From assembly GCA_037446115.1 (NCBI GenBank), contig JBBIJF010000021.1:11163-75162 (forward strand): a stretch of 64,000 nt of DNA, written 5' to 3'. This stretch comes from JANWXD01 sp037446115. GTDB taxonomy: Bacteria > Acidobacteriota > Terriglobia > Bryobacterales > Bryobacteraceae. Position numbers and translations under genes: made by a program. Below, one piece after another: positions 7,907 through 15,448 of this stretch (position 1 is its first letter; every line of letters starts with the position of its first letter). The notes under the pieces are model-generated. The model searched no databases. It saw nothing but the letters and a program-made list of their open reading frames with translations, and had not been told where the DNA came from.

Positions 7907-9244
7907 CTAGACGCCGCGGAAGCGGAAGGGCGGCCGAGGCTCTTCGTGGTTCTTGCCGTCGCCGGCGTAGGCGGGTCGCGGCGGGGCCTGGCTCAAGAGG
8001 CGTTCCCGATCCGGATCCCACAGCATGAGTTTGCCTTCCCGATAGCTGTCTACGCCGAGCTTGATGGCGGCCATGATCTTATAACCGAAGTCGGCATTGA
8101 AAACAGGCTTCTGCCGGGTGCGCATGCACGTGAGGAAATTATCCACGTGCTCCCAGTCCATGTTGTGCGGCGGCACTTCCAGATAGACCTTGGAAGAGCC
8201 GGCCTTCTCGACGAACTCGCGCTCGAACTGCCACTCCGGCTCTACGATCACCACGTTGTCATCGAAAGTGATGGTGCCTCTGTGTCCGTAAATCACCGGC
8301 TGGAGATACCGGTTGGCCGCGGCATTCGCCATGGAGCTGCTGATGATGCAGTAGTTGTTGGCGTATTCCACGATCGTGGCGTAGGTGTCGGGCACTTCGC
8401 GGTCTTTGTGCACGTAGATCCCTCCTGCGCCGGTGACGCGGGTGGGAAACTCGATGCCCATGATGAAACGCAGCGGCGCCAGGCGGTGATAAAAGAGATC
8501 CGTAGCAATGCCGCCCGAGTAGTCCCAGTACTTGCGCCAGCGGAAGTAGCGATCCGGATCGAAGGGGCGCTCGGGCGCCGGCCCCAGGAAGTCCTTCCAG
8601 CCCACCTCTTCGGCGGTGACGCCTTCGTCAATCCGGTAGTTCCATTCGCCCCAGACCGAGTTGCGCGAGTAGGTCGTCTGGGCCCAGAGCACCTCGCCAA
8701 TCCAGCCCTTCTCGACCACTTCCCGGGCCTTGTGGTAGCGCTTGTCGGAGAGGTGCTGGCTGCCGACCTGTAGCACGCGGCCGGTCTGTCTGACTTTCTC
8801 GGCGATCTGCCGCGCCTCCTCGATGGTGAGCGTCATGGGCTTTTCCAGATACACATCCTTGCCGCGCTCCATGGCCTCGATGGCCATCTTTGCGTGCCAG
8901 TGGTCGGGGGTGACAATGAAGACGGCGTCCACATCGGCACGGGCCAGCAGTTCGCGGTAGTCGCGGTGCACGTCTTTGGCCTCCAGGCGGGCGGCCTGCC
9001 GGGCAGCCTCGGTGCGGCGGGCGTAGATGTCGCTAATGGCCGCCAACCGCACATCGCCTTTCATCTCCGCCCGCTGCATGATGGTGCGCACATGCCCCAT
9101 GCCGCGGATGCCGACGCCGATGACGCCCACGTTGATGCGGTCGTTGGCGCCGAGGATGCGGCCGGTCTGGGCGGAGGCAGCCGCGGTGCTCAAAGCAGCG
9201 CTGCTGGTGAGGAACTCGCGACGGGTGCTCTTGCAGTGCAACAT
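7907..9244 (-). CDS. Gfo/Idh/MocA family NAD(P)-dependent oxidoreductase, Tat-exported
   Basis: A 445-aa protein. The ATG at 9244 has an excellent ribosome site (GGGAGGT, 8 nt away), and the N-terminus STRREFLTSSAAL is a Tat signal, as in many Acidobacteriota and Planctomycetes members that carry pre-bound cofactor to the periplasm. The Rossmann motif GVIGVGIRGMGH is near residue 38, followed by the family EKPMTLT segment with its conserved lysine. Substrates of this subgroup are usually sugars or inositols, but the specific one cannot be read from sequence. A structured leader or small RNA lies upstream (9355-9452). Confidence 0.85.
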   Translation of the reverse strand: MLHCKSTRREFLTSSAALSTAAASAQTGRILGANDRINVGVIGVGIRGMGHVRTIMQRAEMKGDVRLAAISDIYARRTEAARQAARLEAKDVHRDYRELLARADVDAVFIVTPDHWHAKMAIEAMERGKDVYLEKPMTLTIEEARQIAEKVRQTGRVLQVGSQHLSDKRYHKAREVVEKGWIGEVLWAQTTYSRNSVWGEWNYRIDEGVTAEEVGWKDFLGPAPERPFDPDRYFRWRKYWDYSGGIATDLFYHRLAPLRFIMGIEFPTRVTGAGGIYVHKDREVPDTYATIVEYANNYCIISSSMANAAANRYLQPVIYGHRGTITFDDNVVIVEPEWQFEREFVEKAGSSKVYLEVPPHNMDWEHVDNFLTCMRTRQKPVFNADFGYKIMAAIKLGVDSYREGKLMLWDPDRERLLSQAPPRPAYAGDGKNHEEPRPPFRFRGV

Positions 9245-9354
9245 CTGGTGTACCTCCCTGAAGGGTGGGCGGGAACCGGAATCGCCCGCCTCCCACAAGC
9301 GTACGAAGCCGGCGCGGCGATGTCAACAAAAGGCGGGCCGAAAACGGGGCGCAA

Positions 9355-9452
9355 TAGAGAAAAGCCCCCGGGTCTGGGCCCCCGGGGGCTTTCACTCAGA
9401 GGGGCTGGCGACGAGCTGGGCCTCGTCGCCGGGGATGCTACTCTATAGCGTT
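9355..9452 (-). ncRNA. Candidate three-hairpin small RNA or leader
   Basis: On the minus strand, a promoter (TAGACA, 18-nt spacer, TATAAT) predicts a start near 9452. The transcript would form a 6-bp hairpin (9451-9446 with 9440-9435, one G-U), a perfect 9-bp hairpin (9430-9422 with 9415-9407) and a perfect 12-bp GC-rich hairpin (9392-9381 with 9372-9361) followed by TTTTCTCT. The last looks like an intrinsic terminator. There is no open reading frame of note. It could be a free RNA of about 100 nt or an attenuating leader of the oxidoreductase gene, whose ATG is about 110 nt downstream. Confidence 0.5.
9361..9392 (-). terminator. Intrinsic terminator hairpin
   Basis: Perfect 12-bp inverted repeat (9361-9372 with 9381-9392, 8-nt loop), CCCGGGGGC core, followed on the minus strand by TTTTCTCT. 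The AAA/TTT arms make it nearly symmetric, so it might also act rightward. Confidence 0.6.
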
Positions 9453-9458
9453 ACCCCC

Positions 9459-9488
9459 ATTATAAAGACAATCGTATCCGTTTGTCTA
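9459..9488 (-). promoter_or_regulatory. Sigma70-type promoter
   Basis: TAGACA at 9488-9483, an 18-nt spacer and TATAAT at 9464-9459 on the minus strand. It is one of the best consensus promoters in the window and has no gene immediately downstream, only the three-hairpin RNA. Confidence 0.55.
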
Positions 9489-9535
9489 GAGCCGGAGCCA
9501 AAAAATCGAAAAAAAATTCTGAAGACCTTAAGTGC

Positions 9536-10141
9536 TTATTTTCCTGAGGCTTGCCGCAGCGCCCGGGCCCGCTCGTAATCGCGCACCAACTGCCGCGTGA
9601 TCTTGTCGGCCACGTCCGCGCTCGCTCCGCGAAATTTCGCCCCCAGACTCTCCTGCGTCGTAGACCACAGCACGTCACCATCCCGGCTCACCAGCCGGAC
9701 GGCCGCCACGGCCTCATGCTTGCGCTCAGCGATGCGCGTGGATTCGTGTTCGCCCACGCTGACACCCGCGTAGCGGCTGCGGCGATCGCGCGCCGTGCGG
9801 TCCGGATCCGCGCCCGCCCCGAGCGTCGCGCGGGCGCTCAGACTCTCGCTCGAAGAAAAGGTGTCGGTGAATACCAAGTCCTCGGCCGAACCGCGGAGGA
9901 AGGCATCGGCGCGCTCTTCATTCTCGGTGATGACAAACAGCCCGGCGGCCTGGAGACTGCTGATGATCATGTCACGGATCTGCACCGCCGTTTCCCCTCC
10001 TGCGAGCCGGTCCACGTAAACCCGGCGCACCTCAAGCAGGCGCATCAGGGTTTGCTCCTGCACCGACGGGGGTTTTCCTTTCTGCGGCTCTTCGGCGGCG
10101 GCCGCCAAACAAAGGGCCAGGCTGCCCAATACTCGTCTCAT
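9536..10141 (-). CDS. Secreted hypothetical protein
   Basis: A 201-aa protein beginning with a signal peptide (MRRVLGSLALCLAAAA). The mature part contains YVDRLAGGETAVQIRDMIISSLQAAGLFVITENEERADAFLRGSA, which reads like the subunit/lipoprotein families that sense or assemble outer-membrane material, but I do not recognise a named family. The rest is charged. Its ATG overlaps the stop of the upstream membrane-anchored gene by 4 bp (ATGA), so the two are translationally coupled. Downstream on the minus strand is a T-rich stretch (9504-9512) without a clear stem. Confidence 0.65.
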   Translation of the reverse strand: MRRVLGSLALCLAAAAEEPQKGKPPSVQEQTLMRLLEVRRVYVDRLAGGETAVQIRDMIISSLQAAGLFVITENEERADAFLRGSAEDLVFTDTFSSSESLSARATLGAGADPDRTARDRRSRYAGVSVGEHESTRIAERKHEAVAAVRLVSRDGDVLWSTTQESLGAKFRGASADVADKITRQLVRDYERARALRQASGK

Positions 10142-10632
10142 CCCTTGCCTGCCTTGCGCGCCTCTTCGTCCTGGAACTGCACGCGCAGCCCGGTGCGCGC
10201 CTCCAGGGCGGCAAGTACGGCACGCACGTCTTTCTTGTCCACTTTAAAGACCATCGCCTGCTGCCGCCCGAACTCGTCCTGAAAGCCGACCGTCAGGAAA
10301 TGGGCGCGCTTCTTGCTCAGCAGGAGCAGCGGAGAGATCAAAATGGCCAGGGCGTAGCGCCGACTGACGTTCTGGCCGTATTCGAGCAGATTGATCCGCT
10401 CATAGGGGACGCGGATTACGGTCTTGCGGGTCTGGAACAAGAACAGGTCCGGGTGCACGGTGTAGATGATGCCCTCGGTTTCCGGTTCCAGCACGTCGGT
10501 GGTGCCCCCCACGTAGTCCGCTCTTCCGCCCCGCAGCTCGCCGGCCAGCACGAGCGCCCCGGCAACTCCCAGCAAGATCGCGGTGCGCTGCCACCAGCGG
10601 CTGGTAACTTTTGTCGCACCGCCGCCGAACAA
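10138..10632 (-). CDS. Membrane-anchored hypothetical protein
   Basis: About 164 aa from a TTG at 10632. That start has GGAGG about 11 nt upstream and puts a hydrophobic segment (TAILLGVAGALVLAG) at the N-terminus. A second TTG at 10674 is open but has a weaker ribosome site. A second short hydrophobic patch (YALAILISPLLLL) is near residue 95. The C-terminal part, FLTVGFQDEFGRQQAMVFKVDKKDVRAVLAALEARTG, resembles a PH-like/bPH segment. It is coupled to the following secreted protein by a 4-bp overlap, which suggests one envelope function. Confidence 0.6.
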   Translation of the reverse strand: MFGGGATKVTSRWWQRTAILLGVAGALVLAGELRGGRADYVGGTTDVLEPETEGIIYTVHPDLFLFQTRKTVIRVPYERINLLEYGQNVSRRYALAILISPLLLLSKKRAHFLTVGFQDEFGRQQAMVFKVDKKDVRAVLAALEARTGLRVQFQDEEARKAGKG

Positions 10633-10765
10633 ATGGGTAGACACCTCCTGGAGGGAAGTCGGCGTGAGCGGCAAAAGTTCTCAGGGAAGTTTTGCGGCGT
10701 CCCGGCCGGAGCGGTCGAACTCTCCGCTATCCTTAAGCCAAGGGGCCGGCAACAGTCCAGCTACC

Positions 10766-13060
10766 ATGTGGACACGAATCAAAAGCGGACTCAAGCAGTT
10801 TTTCGAAAGCCCGGACGCGCCTACCCCCAGGCCTGTGCTGAATCGCCACTTCGAGAGCAATGTCAAAGGTCTTTACGTGATCGGGGACCTGGCAGGTGCG
10901 CCGGTGGTGAAGCTGGCGATGGAACAAGGCTACGACGTGGCCCGGCATATCGTCGCGCAACCCGATGCGCGGGCCGGCACCCCCGAAGTCTACGACGTGA
11001 TCGTCGCCGGCGCCGGGGCCGCCGGTCTGAATGCGGCCCTTACCCTTCAGGAGGCCGGCCTCCGCGTCCTGGTGCTCGAAAAGAACAGGATCGCCAGCAC
11101 CATTGAAGATTTCCCGGAAGGCAAGTGGGTGTATGCCGAGCCCGACGAGCGGCCGCCCAAAGGCAAACTATGGCTCGACGGGGCGCGCAAAGAAGACCTG
11201 ATTGCGCGCTGGCACCAGATTATCCGCGAGAACCGACTCGAGGTGCGGACCGGGGAGGGGCTGACCGCCCTCGTGCCGGACCGGCCGTCCGGGTTCATCG
11301 TGCGCACTCCGGCAGGCCAGTACCGCGCCCGGCGGGTGATCCTGGCCACGGGACAGCGGGGCAACCCGCGGCGGCTTCACGTTCCGGGCGAGGACCGCGC
11401 CCGCGTCTACCACAGGCTCTACAGCCCACAGGAAAGCCGGGGCGAGGACATCATCGTGGTGGGGGGCGGGAACAGCGCCGCGGAGGCCGCACTCGCTCTG
11501 GCCGATCACAACCGTGTCACCCTGTCGTATCGCGGTTCCTCCTTTCACCGGCTGTTTAAGGACAACGCCCGGCGGCTCGAGGAGGCCGAGACAGCCGGCA
11601 AGATCCGCGTGCTTTACCGTTCGCGTGTGGTCGAGTTCGGCGAAGCCACGTGCCGCCTTCAAATCGAGCGCGACGGCCGCAGGGAAACCGTGGAGGTGCC
11701 CTACGACCGTGCTTTCGTCCTCATCGGGGCGGATCCGCCTGCAGACTTCCTGCGCTCGCTGGGTGTGCGTCTGGAAAATGACTGGACCGGAAGCCTGCCC
11801 CAGGCCGCAGCGCTGGTTGCCATCGCTCTGACGGGTCTGTGGCTGTTCGGCGGGAAAACCGGCCATCCCGCCCTGGCCGGCTTCCACTGGGTCGGCGCAG
11901 CCGGAGCGGCGGCTGCCGTCGCATGGCTGGTGCGTTCGGGGAAGCGCGGAAGTCGGTTTGCGTGGCTGGGCCTTTCGTTTCTGATCGCCTACACCATTTA
12001 TGGTGCCAAGCTCGGTGAGGGGCACGAGCTGTGGCCTTTTCGCAACTGGGGCTATCGCGCCCTTTCCTTTCTCGACCGCCCGTGGGCCTTCTGGTACACC
12101 GTCTTATACACCGGCGTCATGACGGTGTTCGGAGTGCAGGCCATGAAGCGGTGGGGGTTCGGCTACCGCGACAAATTCCAGGTGTGGCGCTACGTCAGTC
12201 TGCTCGGCTTCCAGTGGACCTTCTTTTTTCTGATTCCGGAGTTTCTCTTCCGCTGGGCCGTGGAATATCAGTGGGTGGGCGCAAAACTTGCAAATGATCC
12301 TGCCTTCGCCCGGGAGGCGTGGCGCGCCTACGGTCTGGTATACGCCTGGCCGTTATTCTTTTACACGTTCTTTGGGTCGCCGCACCAGATCTGGGTGATC
12401 TGGGGCGTGATTCTGAGTTTCGTGCTGCTTCCCGTGCTGGCTCTGTTCCACGGCAAGCGGTACTGTTCCTGGATTTGCGGCTGCGGAGGGCTGGCGGAAA
12501 CGCTCGGCGACCGTTGGCGACATCTGGCGCCGAAGGGCCGGACCAGCATCCGGCTGGAAGCCATGAACAAGATCGTGCTGTGGGCGGCTGCGGCCATCAC
12601 GCTGGCGATGGTACTGCGGGATTCGGTGACGTGGCTCCGGGGAGCGGCCGAAGTTGGCGTGACGGCCTACCGCCTGATTGCCGACCTCTGGTTGGTGGGC
12701 ATCATTCCGGTGACACTCTATCCGTTTTTCGGAGGCAAGATCTGGTGCCGCTACTGGTGCCCGCTGGCGAAGCTGATGGAGTACTGGAGCGCGCTGTACA
12801 CCCGCCTGCGCATCAGCCGGTTCGCCATCCAAGCCAACGACAAGTGCATTGCCTGCGGCGAGTGCACGCGTTACTGTCAGGTCGGTATTGACGTGATGCG
12901 GTTCGCGCTCAAGCAGGAGGAGTTGAACAACCGCAACAGCTCCTGCATCGGTTGCGGAATCTGCGTGACCGTGTGCCCCATGGACGTGCTTTCCTTCAAA
13001 AGCGCCAAGCCGGCTGCCGCCCTCGTTCAGATCGCTCCCTACCAGCCGGCTTCCCGTTGA
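10766..13060 (+). CDS. Flavoprotein/NAD(P) domain fused to membrane 4Fe-4S ferredoxin domain
   Basis: A 764-aa protein from ATG 10766. Residues about 80-340 form a thioredoxin-reductase-like domain: FAD site GAGAAG near 82-87 and a second dinucleotide site GGGNSAAEA near 235; no CxxC disulphide is present. Several membrane segments follow (about 345-680) with NapH/CcoG-type cysteine clusters (YCSWICGCGG near 570, WCRYWCP near 661). Two ferredoxin motifs close it (CIACGECTRYC and CIGCGICVTVC near 693-735). It probably passes electrons from NAD(P)H through FAD to membrane Fe-S centres; the acceptor is unknown. Unusually, the GD motif (YVIGDLAG) that normally ends the FAD domain is at residues 37-44, ahead of the GxGxxG. 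Confidence 0.8.
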   Translation: MWTRIKSGLKQFFESPDAPTPRPVLNRHFESNVKGLYVIGDLAGAPVVKLAMEQGYDVARHIVAQPDARAGTPEVYDVIVAGAGAAGLNAALTLQEAGLRVLVLEKNRIASTIEDFPEGKWVYAEPDERPPKGKLWLDGARKEDLIARWHQIIRENRLEVRTGEGLTALVPDRPSGFIVRTPAGQYRARRVILATGQRGNPRRLHVPGEDRARVYHRLYSPQESRGEDIIVVGGGNSAAEAALALADHNRVTLSYRGSSFHRLFKDNARRLEEAETAGKIRVLYRSRVVEFGEATCRLQIERDGRRETVEVPYDRAFVLIGADPPADFLRSLGVRLENDWTGSLPQAAALVAIALTGLWLFGGKTGHPALAGFHWVGAAGAAAAVAWLVRSGKRGSRFAWLGLSFLIAYTIYGAKLGEGHELWPFRNWGYRALSFLDRPWAFWYTVLYTGVMTVFGVQAMKRWGFGYRDKFQVWRYVSLLGFQWTFFFLIPEFLFRWAVEYQWVGAKLANDPAFAREAWRAYGLVYAWPLFFYTFFGSPHQIWVIWGVILSFVLLPVLALFHGKRYCSWICGCGGLAETLGDRWRHLAPKGRTSIRLEAMNKIVLWAAAAITLAMVLRDSVTWLRGAAEVGVTAYRLIADLWLVGIIPVTLYPFFGGKIWCRYWCPLAKLMEYWSALYTRLRISRFAIQANDKCIACGECTRYCQVGIDVMRFALKQEELNNRNSSCIGCGICVTVCPMDVLSFKSAKPAAALVQIAPYQPASR

Positions 13061-13084
13061 TACAATACGGGGTTTGTCGCCGGG

Positions 13085-13510
13085 ATGCCGGCCGGGAGGT
13101 TTCGGACAGTCTTGGATACGCTGTTGCGCTGGTTTGCCCTGCTGTTCCATGGGCTGTTTGCCGTGGCCCTTCTCCTTTTGGCGGTGATCTCCGCCCTCAG
13201 TCCGCCGCACGAGCTCTGGTTCCCGGTCTTGCCCTGGACGGGTCGGCAACTCATAGTGGGTTTGGCAACCCTCGGGGTTCTGGGGACGGTGGTCGTGTGG
13301 GCGGCAGTGCGCGGCAAGGCAGGCCTGCTGTGGCTCGTCTGGAGCGTCGTCGTGCTGGTGTTGGTCGTCCGCGGTTACTGGTTCTCGGATTACCGGTTCA
13401 TGCCGGACTCCAGTCAGCTGCGGACGGCGCTGCTGGTCGTTCTGGGAGCCGCGCTGGGAGTCGTAGGGGCGAGGCGCAGTCGCCAGGCCGGTTCGCGCCG
13501 GGGAGTCTGA
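13085..13510 (+). CDS. Small integral membrane protein
   Basis: A 141-aa protein with four predicted membrane spans (around residues 13-38, 53-73, 78-95 and 111-127) and a basic C-terminal tail. No family is recognised. It starts 24 bp after the flavoprotein/ferredoxin fusion and may belong to the same membrane electron-transfer unit, but a TACAAT box at 13061-13066 could also drive it alone. Confidence 0.6.
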   Translation: MPAGRFRTVLDTLLRWFALLFHGLFAVALLLLAVISALSPPHELWFPVLPWTGRQLIVGLATLGVLGTVVVWAAVRGKAGLLWLVWSVVVLVLVVRGYWFSDYRFMPDSSQLRTALLVVLGAALGVVGARRSRQAGSRRGV

Positions 13511-13517
13511 GCTCGCC

Positions 13518-14135
13518 TTAGAGTTTCGCGACGGGAGCCAGCTGGCGGCTGGTGATCACGCGGTCAATCATGCCGTATTCGAGCGCTTGCTGCGGCTCCA
13601 TGATGTAGTCCCGGTCCACATCCCGCGCCACCTTTTCGACGGGCTGGCCGGTTGCTTCGGCCAGGATCTGGTTGAGTGTCTCCCGCATGCGGAGAATCTC
13701 CTTGGCGTAGATGTCAATGTCTGCCGCCTGTCCGGCAAGTCCGCTCACGGAAGGCTGGTGGATCAGGATGCGGGAATGCGGCAAGGCGTAGCGCTTGCCT
13801 TTGGTGCCGCAGGCCAGCAGAATCGCTCCCATGGAGGCGGCCTGGCCGACACAGATCGTGACGATGTCGGGTTCCACAAAGCGCATCGTGTCGAGAATGG
13901 CCAGACCCGCGGTAATGGAGCCGCCCGGCGAGTTGATGTACAGCGAAATATCCTTTTCCGGGTCCTCGGCGGCCAGGAAGAGCATCTGCGCGATCACCAG
14001 ATTGGCGACCGTGTCGTCAATCGGGGTTCCCAGGAAGATGATGTTTTCCTTGAGGAGGCGCGAATAGATGTCATAGGCCCGCTCCCCCCTGGGGGTCTGC
14101 TCGACCACCATGGGCACCAGTACGGAACTTCCCAT
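13518..14135 (-). CDS. clpP: ATP-dependent Clp protease proteolytic subunit
   Basis: A 205-aa serine peptidase, forming the ClpP tetradecamer with ClpA/ClpX-type unfoldases. The start ATG at 14135 has a GGAGGA ribosome site and gives the usual MxxxLVPMVVEQTPRGERAYDIYSRLL N-terminus. The catalytic Ser is in GQAASMGA (about 101), His in RILIHQPS (about 126), and the handle Asp near 175. It lies 35 bp downstream of an Rrf2-type regulator, an unusual neighbour; the common partners tig and clpX are not adjacent. Confidence 0.95.
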   Translation of the reverse strand: MGSSVLVPMVVEQTPRGERAYDIYSRLLKENIIFLGTPIDDTVANLVIAQMLFLAAEDPEKDISLYINSPGGSITAGLAILDTMRFVEPDIVTICVGQAASMGAILLACGTKGKRYALPHSRILIHQPSVSGLAGQAADIDIYAKEILRMRETLNQILAEATGQPVEKVARDVDRDYIMEPQQALEYGMIDRVITSRQLAPVAKL

Positions 14136-14170
14136 CGTGTATCCTCCGCGGCCCCGAAACGAGGGCCGGC

Positions 14171-14638
14171 TCACCTGGCTCTGGAAGCGGAACGCCGGCT
14201 GCGGCGCGATTTTTCCAGTAACCGGCGCTTTTCTTCAAGCGCCCGCGCCACGTCGGCGATGGTCGTCCGCTCCAGATATTCTATGATACGCGAGCGAAGG
14301 GACTTCCAGGATTCGTGCATGCCGCACGGCATCTCGTCGTTGCACTCCGCCAGACCGCTGGCGCATTTCTGGTACTCGGACCTGCCGTCCAGCGCGTCCA
14401 CGATGTGCATGAGGGAGATCTTTTCGGGCGGGATCCGCAGACTGAAGCCGCCGGTCGGGCCTTTGCTGGACCGCAACAGCCCCTTGCGCGCCAGCTGCTG
14501 GAGGATCTTGGCCAGGAAATGAGCCGGGATCTCCTCCTGCTGGGCAATCTGCTTGACCATGGCGAAGCGCCCGTCGGGCACCTGCGCCAGGTGCACGAAG
14601 GCGCGGATCGCGTACTCGGCGGAACGCGAATAAATCAT
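14171..14638 (-). CDS. Rrf2 family Fe-S transcriptional regulator
   Basis: A 155-aa winged-helix protein. The HTH lies in the first 60 residues (QIAQQEEIPAHFLAKILQQLARKGLLRSSKGPTGGF). Three cysteines follow at 92, 99 and 105 (C-x6-C-x5-C), the IscR/NsrR-type pattern that holds a 2Fe-2S or 4Fe-4S cluster. A basic C-terminal tail (RRSRRSASRAR) is extra. It has its own promoter (14676-14705) and is followed by clpP, so it probably controls the pair, perhaps in response to NO, iron or redox state (inference). iscS-erpA is elsewhere in the window, at 51.6-53.2 kb. Confidence 0.85.
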   Translation of the reverse strand: MIYSRSAEYAIRAFVHLAQVPDGRFAMVKQIAQQEEIPAHFLAKILQQLARKGLLRSSKGPTGGFSLRIPPEKISLMHIVDALDGRSEYQKCASGLAECNDEMPCGMHESWKSLRSRIIEYLERTTIADVARALEEKRRLLEKSRRSRRSASRAR

Positions 14639-14675
14639 CTCAAGCCCTCTGCCGTGGAGAGTTCAATACCCCTTT

Positions 14676-14705
14676 ATCTTAGGGAACCGAACGCGTGCGG
14701 TGCAA
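14676..14705 (-). promoter_or_regulatory. Promoter of rrf2-clpP
   Basis: TTGCAC (14705-14700), an 18-nt spacer and TAAGAT (14681-14676) on the minus strand. Start expected near 14669, giving a leader of about 30 nt with a GAGGG ribosome site before ATG 14638. Confidence 0.5.
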
Positions 14706-14729
14706 GCGGCGTCCCGCAGGGGGCGGTTT

Positions 14730-15434
14730 TCAACTCCTTTGCTCTCCGGCTCGCCGCCCGGCCACCCATGCGGCCCACCTTCCGAACACCAGAGCGGCCA
14801 GTTCGCGCAGCCTCGCGGCGTTCTGCTCCGGGTGGATCGGATGCTCCAGCTCGCGCACATCGCCCGCGTTTTCGTCTTCGTGGATCCAGCTGGCAATCAT
14901 CTCCGGCGTGACCTCCAGGTGGAACTGGAACCCGTAGACGCCGGGCGCGGCTCGGAACGCTTGATTCCTGCACGCATCCGACCAGGCGAGCCACTCGGCG
15001 CCGCGGGGCAAGTCGAACGTTTCTCCGTGCCAGTGGAAGACGGTTTCCGAAGAGCCCAGACCGGACAAAAGCGGGTCAAAGCGGGCTGCCTCAGTCCAGT
15101 AAACCGGAAACCAGCCGATCTCCTTGACCGGGTTGCGGTAGACGCGAGCCCCCAGGGCCTTGGCAAGCAACTGCGCGCCGAGACAGACCCCGAGCACGGG
15201 ACGGCCCCCGGCCACAGCCTCTTCAATCAGCTCGAGCTCGCGGCGGATGAAGGGCAGATCGTCGTTGGCCGACATGGGGCCGCCCATAAAGATCAGGGCA
15301 TCCGCCGAGGGCAGCGGCCGGCCGGGGTCGCCGAATAAGTCCACGTACTCCCACGCGAGACCGTGAGCTTCCAGGGCCGGCGCAATGAGCCCCAGATGCT
15401 CGAAAGGGACGTGACGAAAGGCAAGAACGCGCAT
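14730..15434 (-). CDS. Class I glutamine amidotransferase (GuaA-like GATase1 domain)
   Basis: A 234-aa free-standing type 1 glutamine amidotransferase. The nucleophile is Cys84 in GVCLGAQLLA, and the His-x-Glu pair is in YGFQFHLEVTPEM near residue 172. Family members of this size hydrolyse glutamine or gamma-glutamyl compounds. The protein resembles the GMP-synthase-like group, yet no synthetase partner is next to it. It starts 14 bp after the amidase gene stop, so the two may share a transcript. Confidence 0.82.
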   Translation of the reverse strand: MRVLAFRHVPFEHLGLIAPALEAHGLAWEYVDLFGDPGRPLPSADALIFMGGPMSANDDLPFIRRELELIEEAVAGGRPVLGVCLGAQLLAKALGARVYRNPVKEIGWFPVYWTEAARFDPLLSGLGSSETVFHWHGETFDLPRGAEWLAWSDACRNQAFRAAPGVYGFQFHLEVTPEMIASWIHEDENAGDVRELEHPIHPEQNAARLRELAALVFGRWAAWVAGRRAGEQRS

Positions 15435-15448
15435 GGCTGCGGGCCGTT

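Noticed and set aside
12353..13249. 298-codon frame opposite the ferredoxin fusion gene
   Set aside because: Antisense shadow with His/Gln/Arg-rich composition; the plus strand has clear Fe-S motifs and membrane spans.
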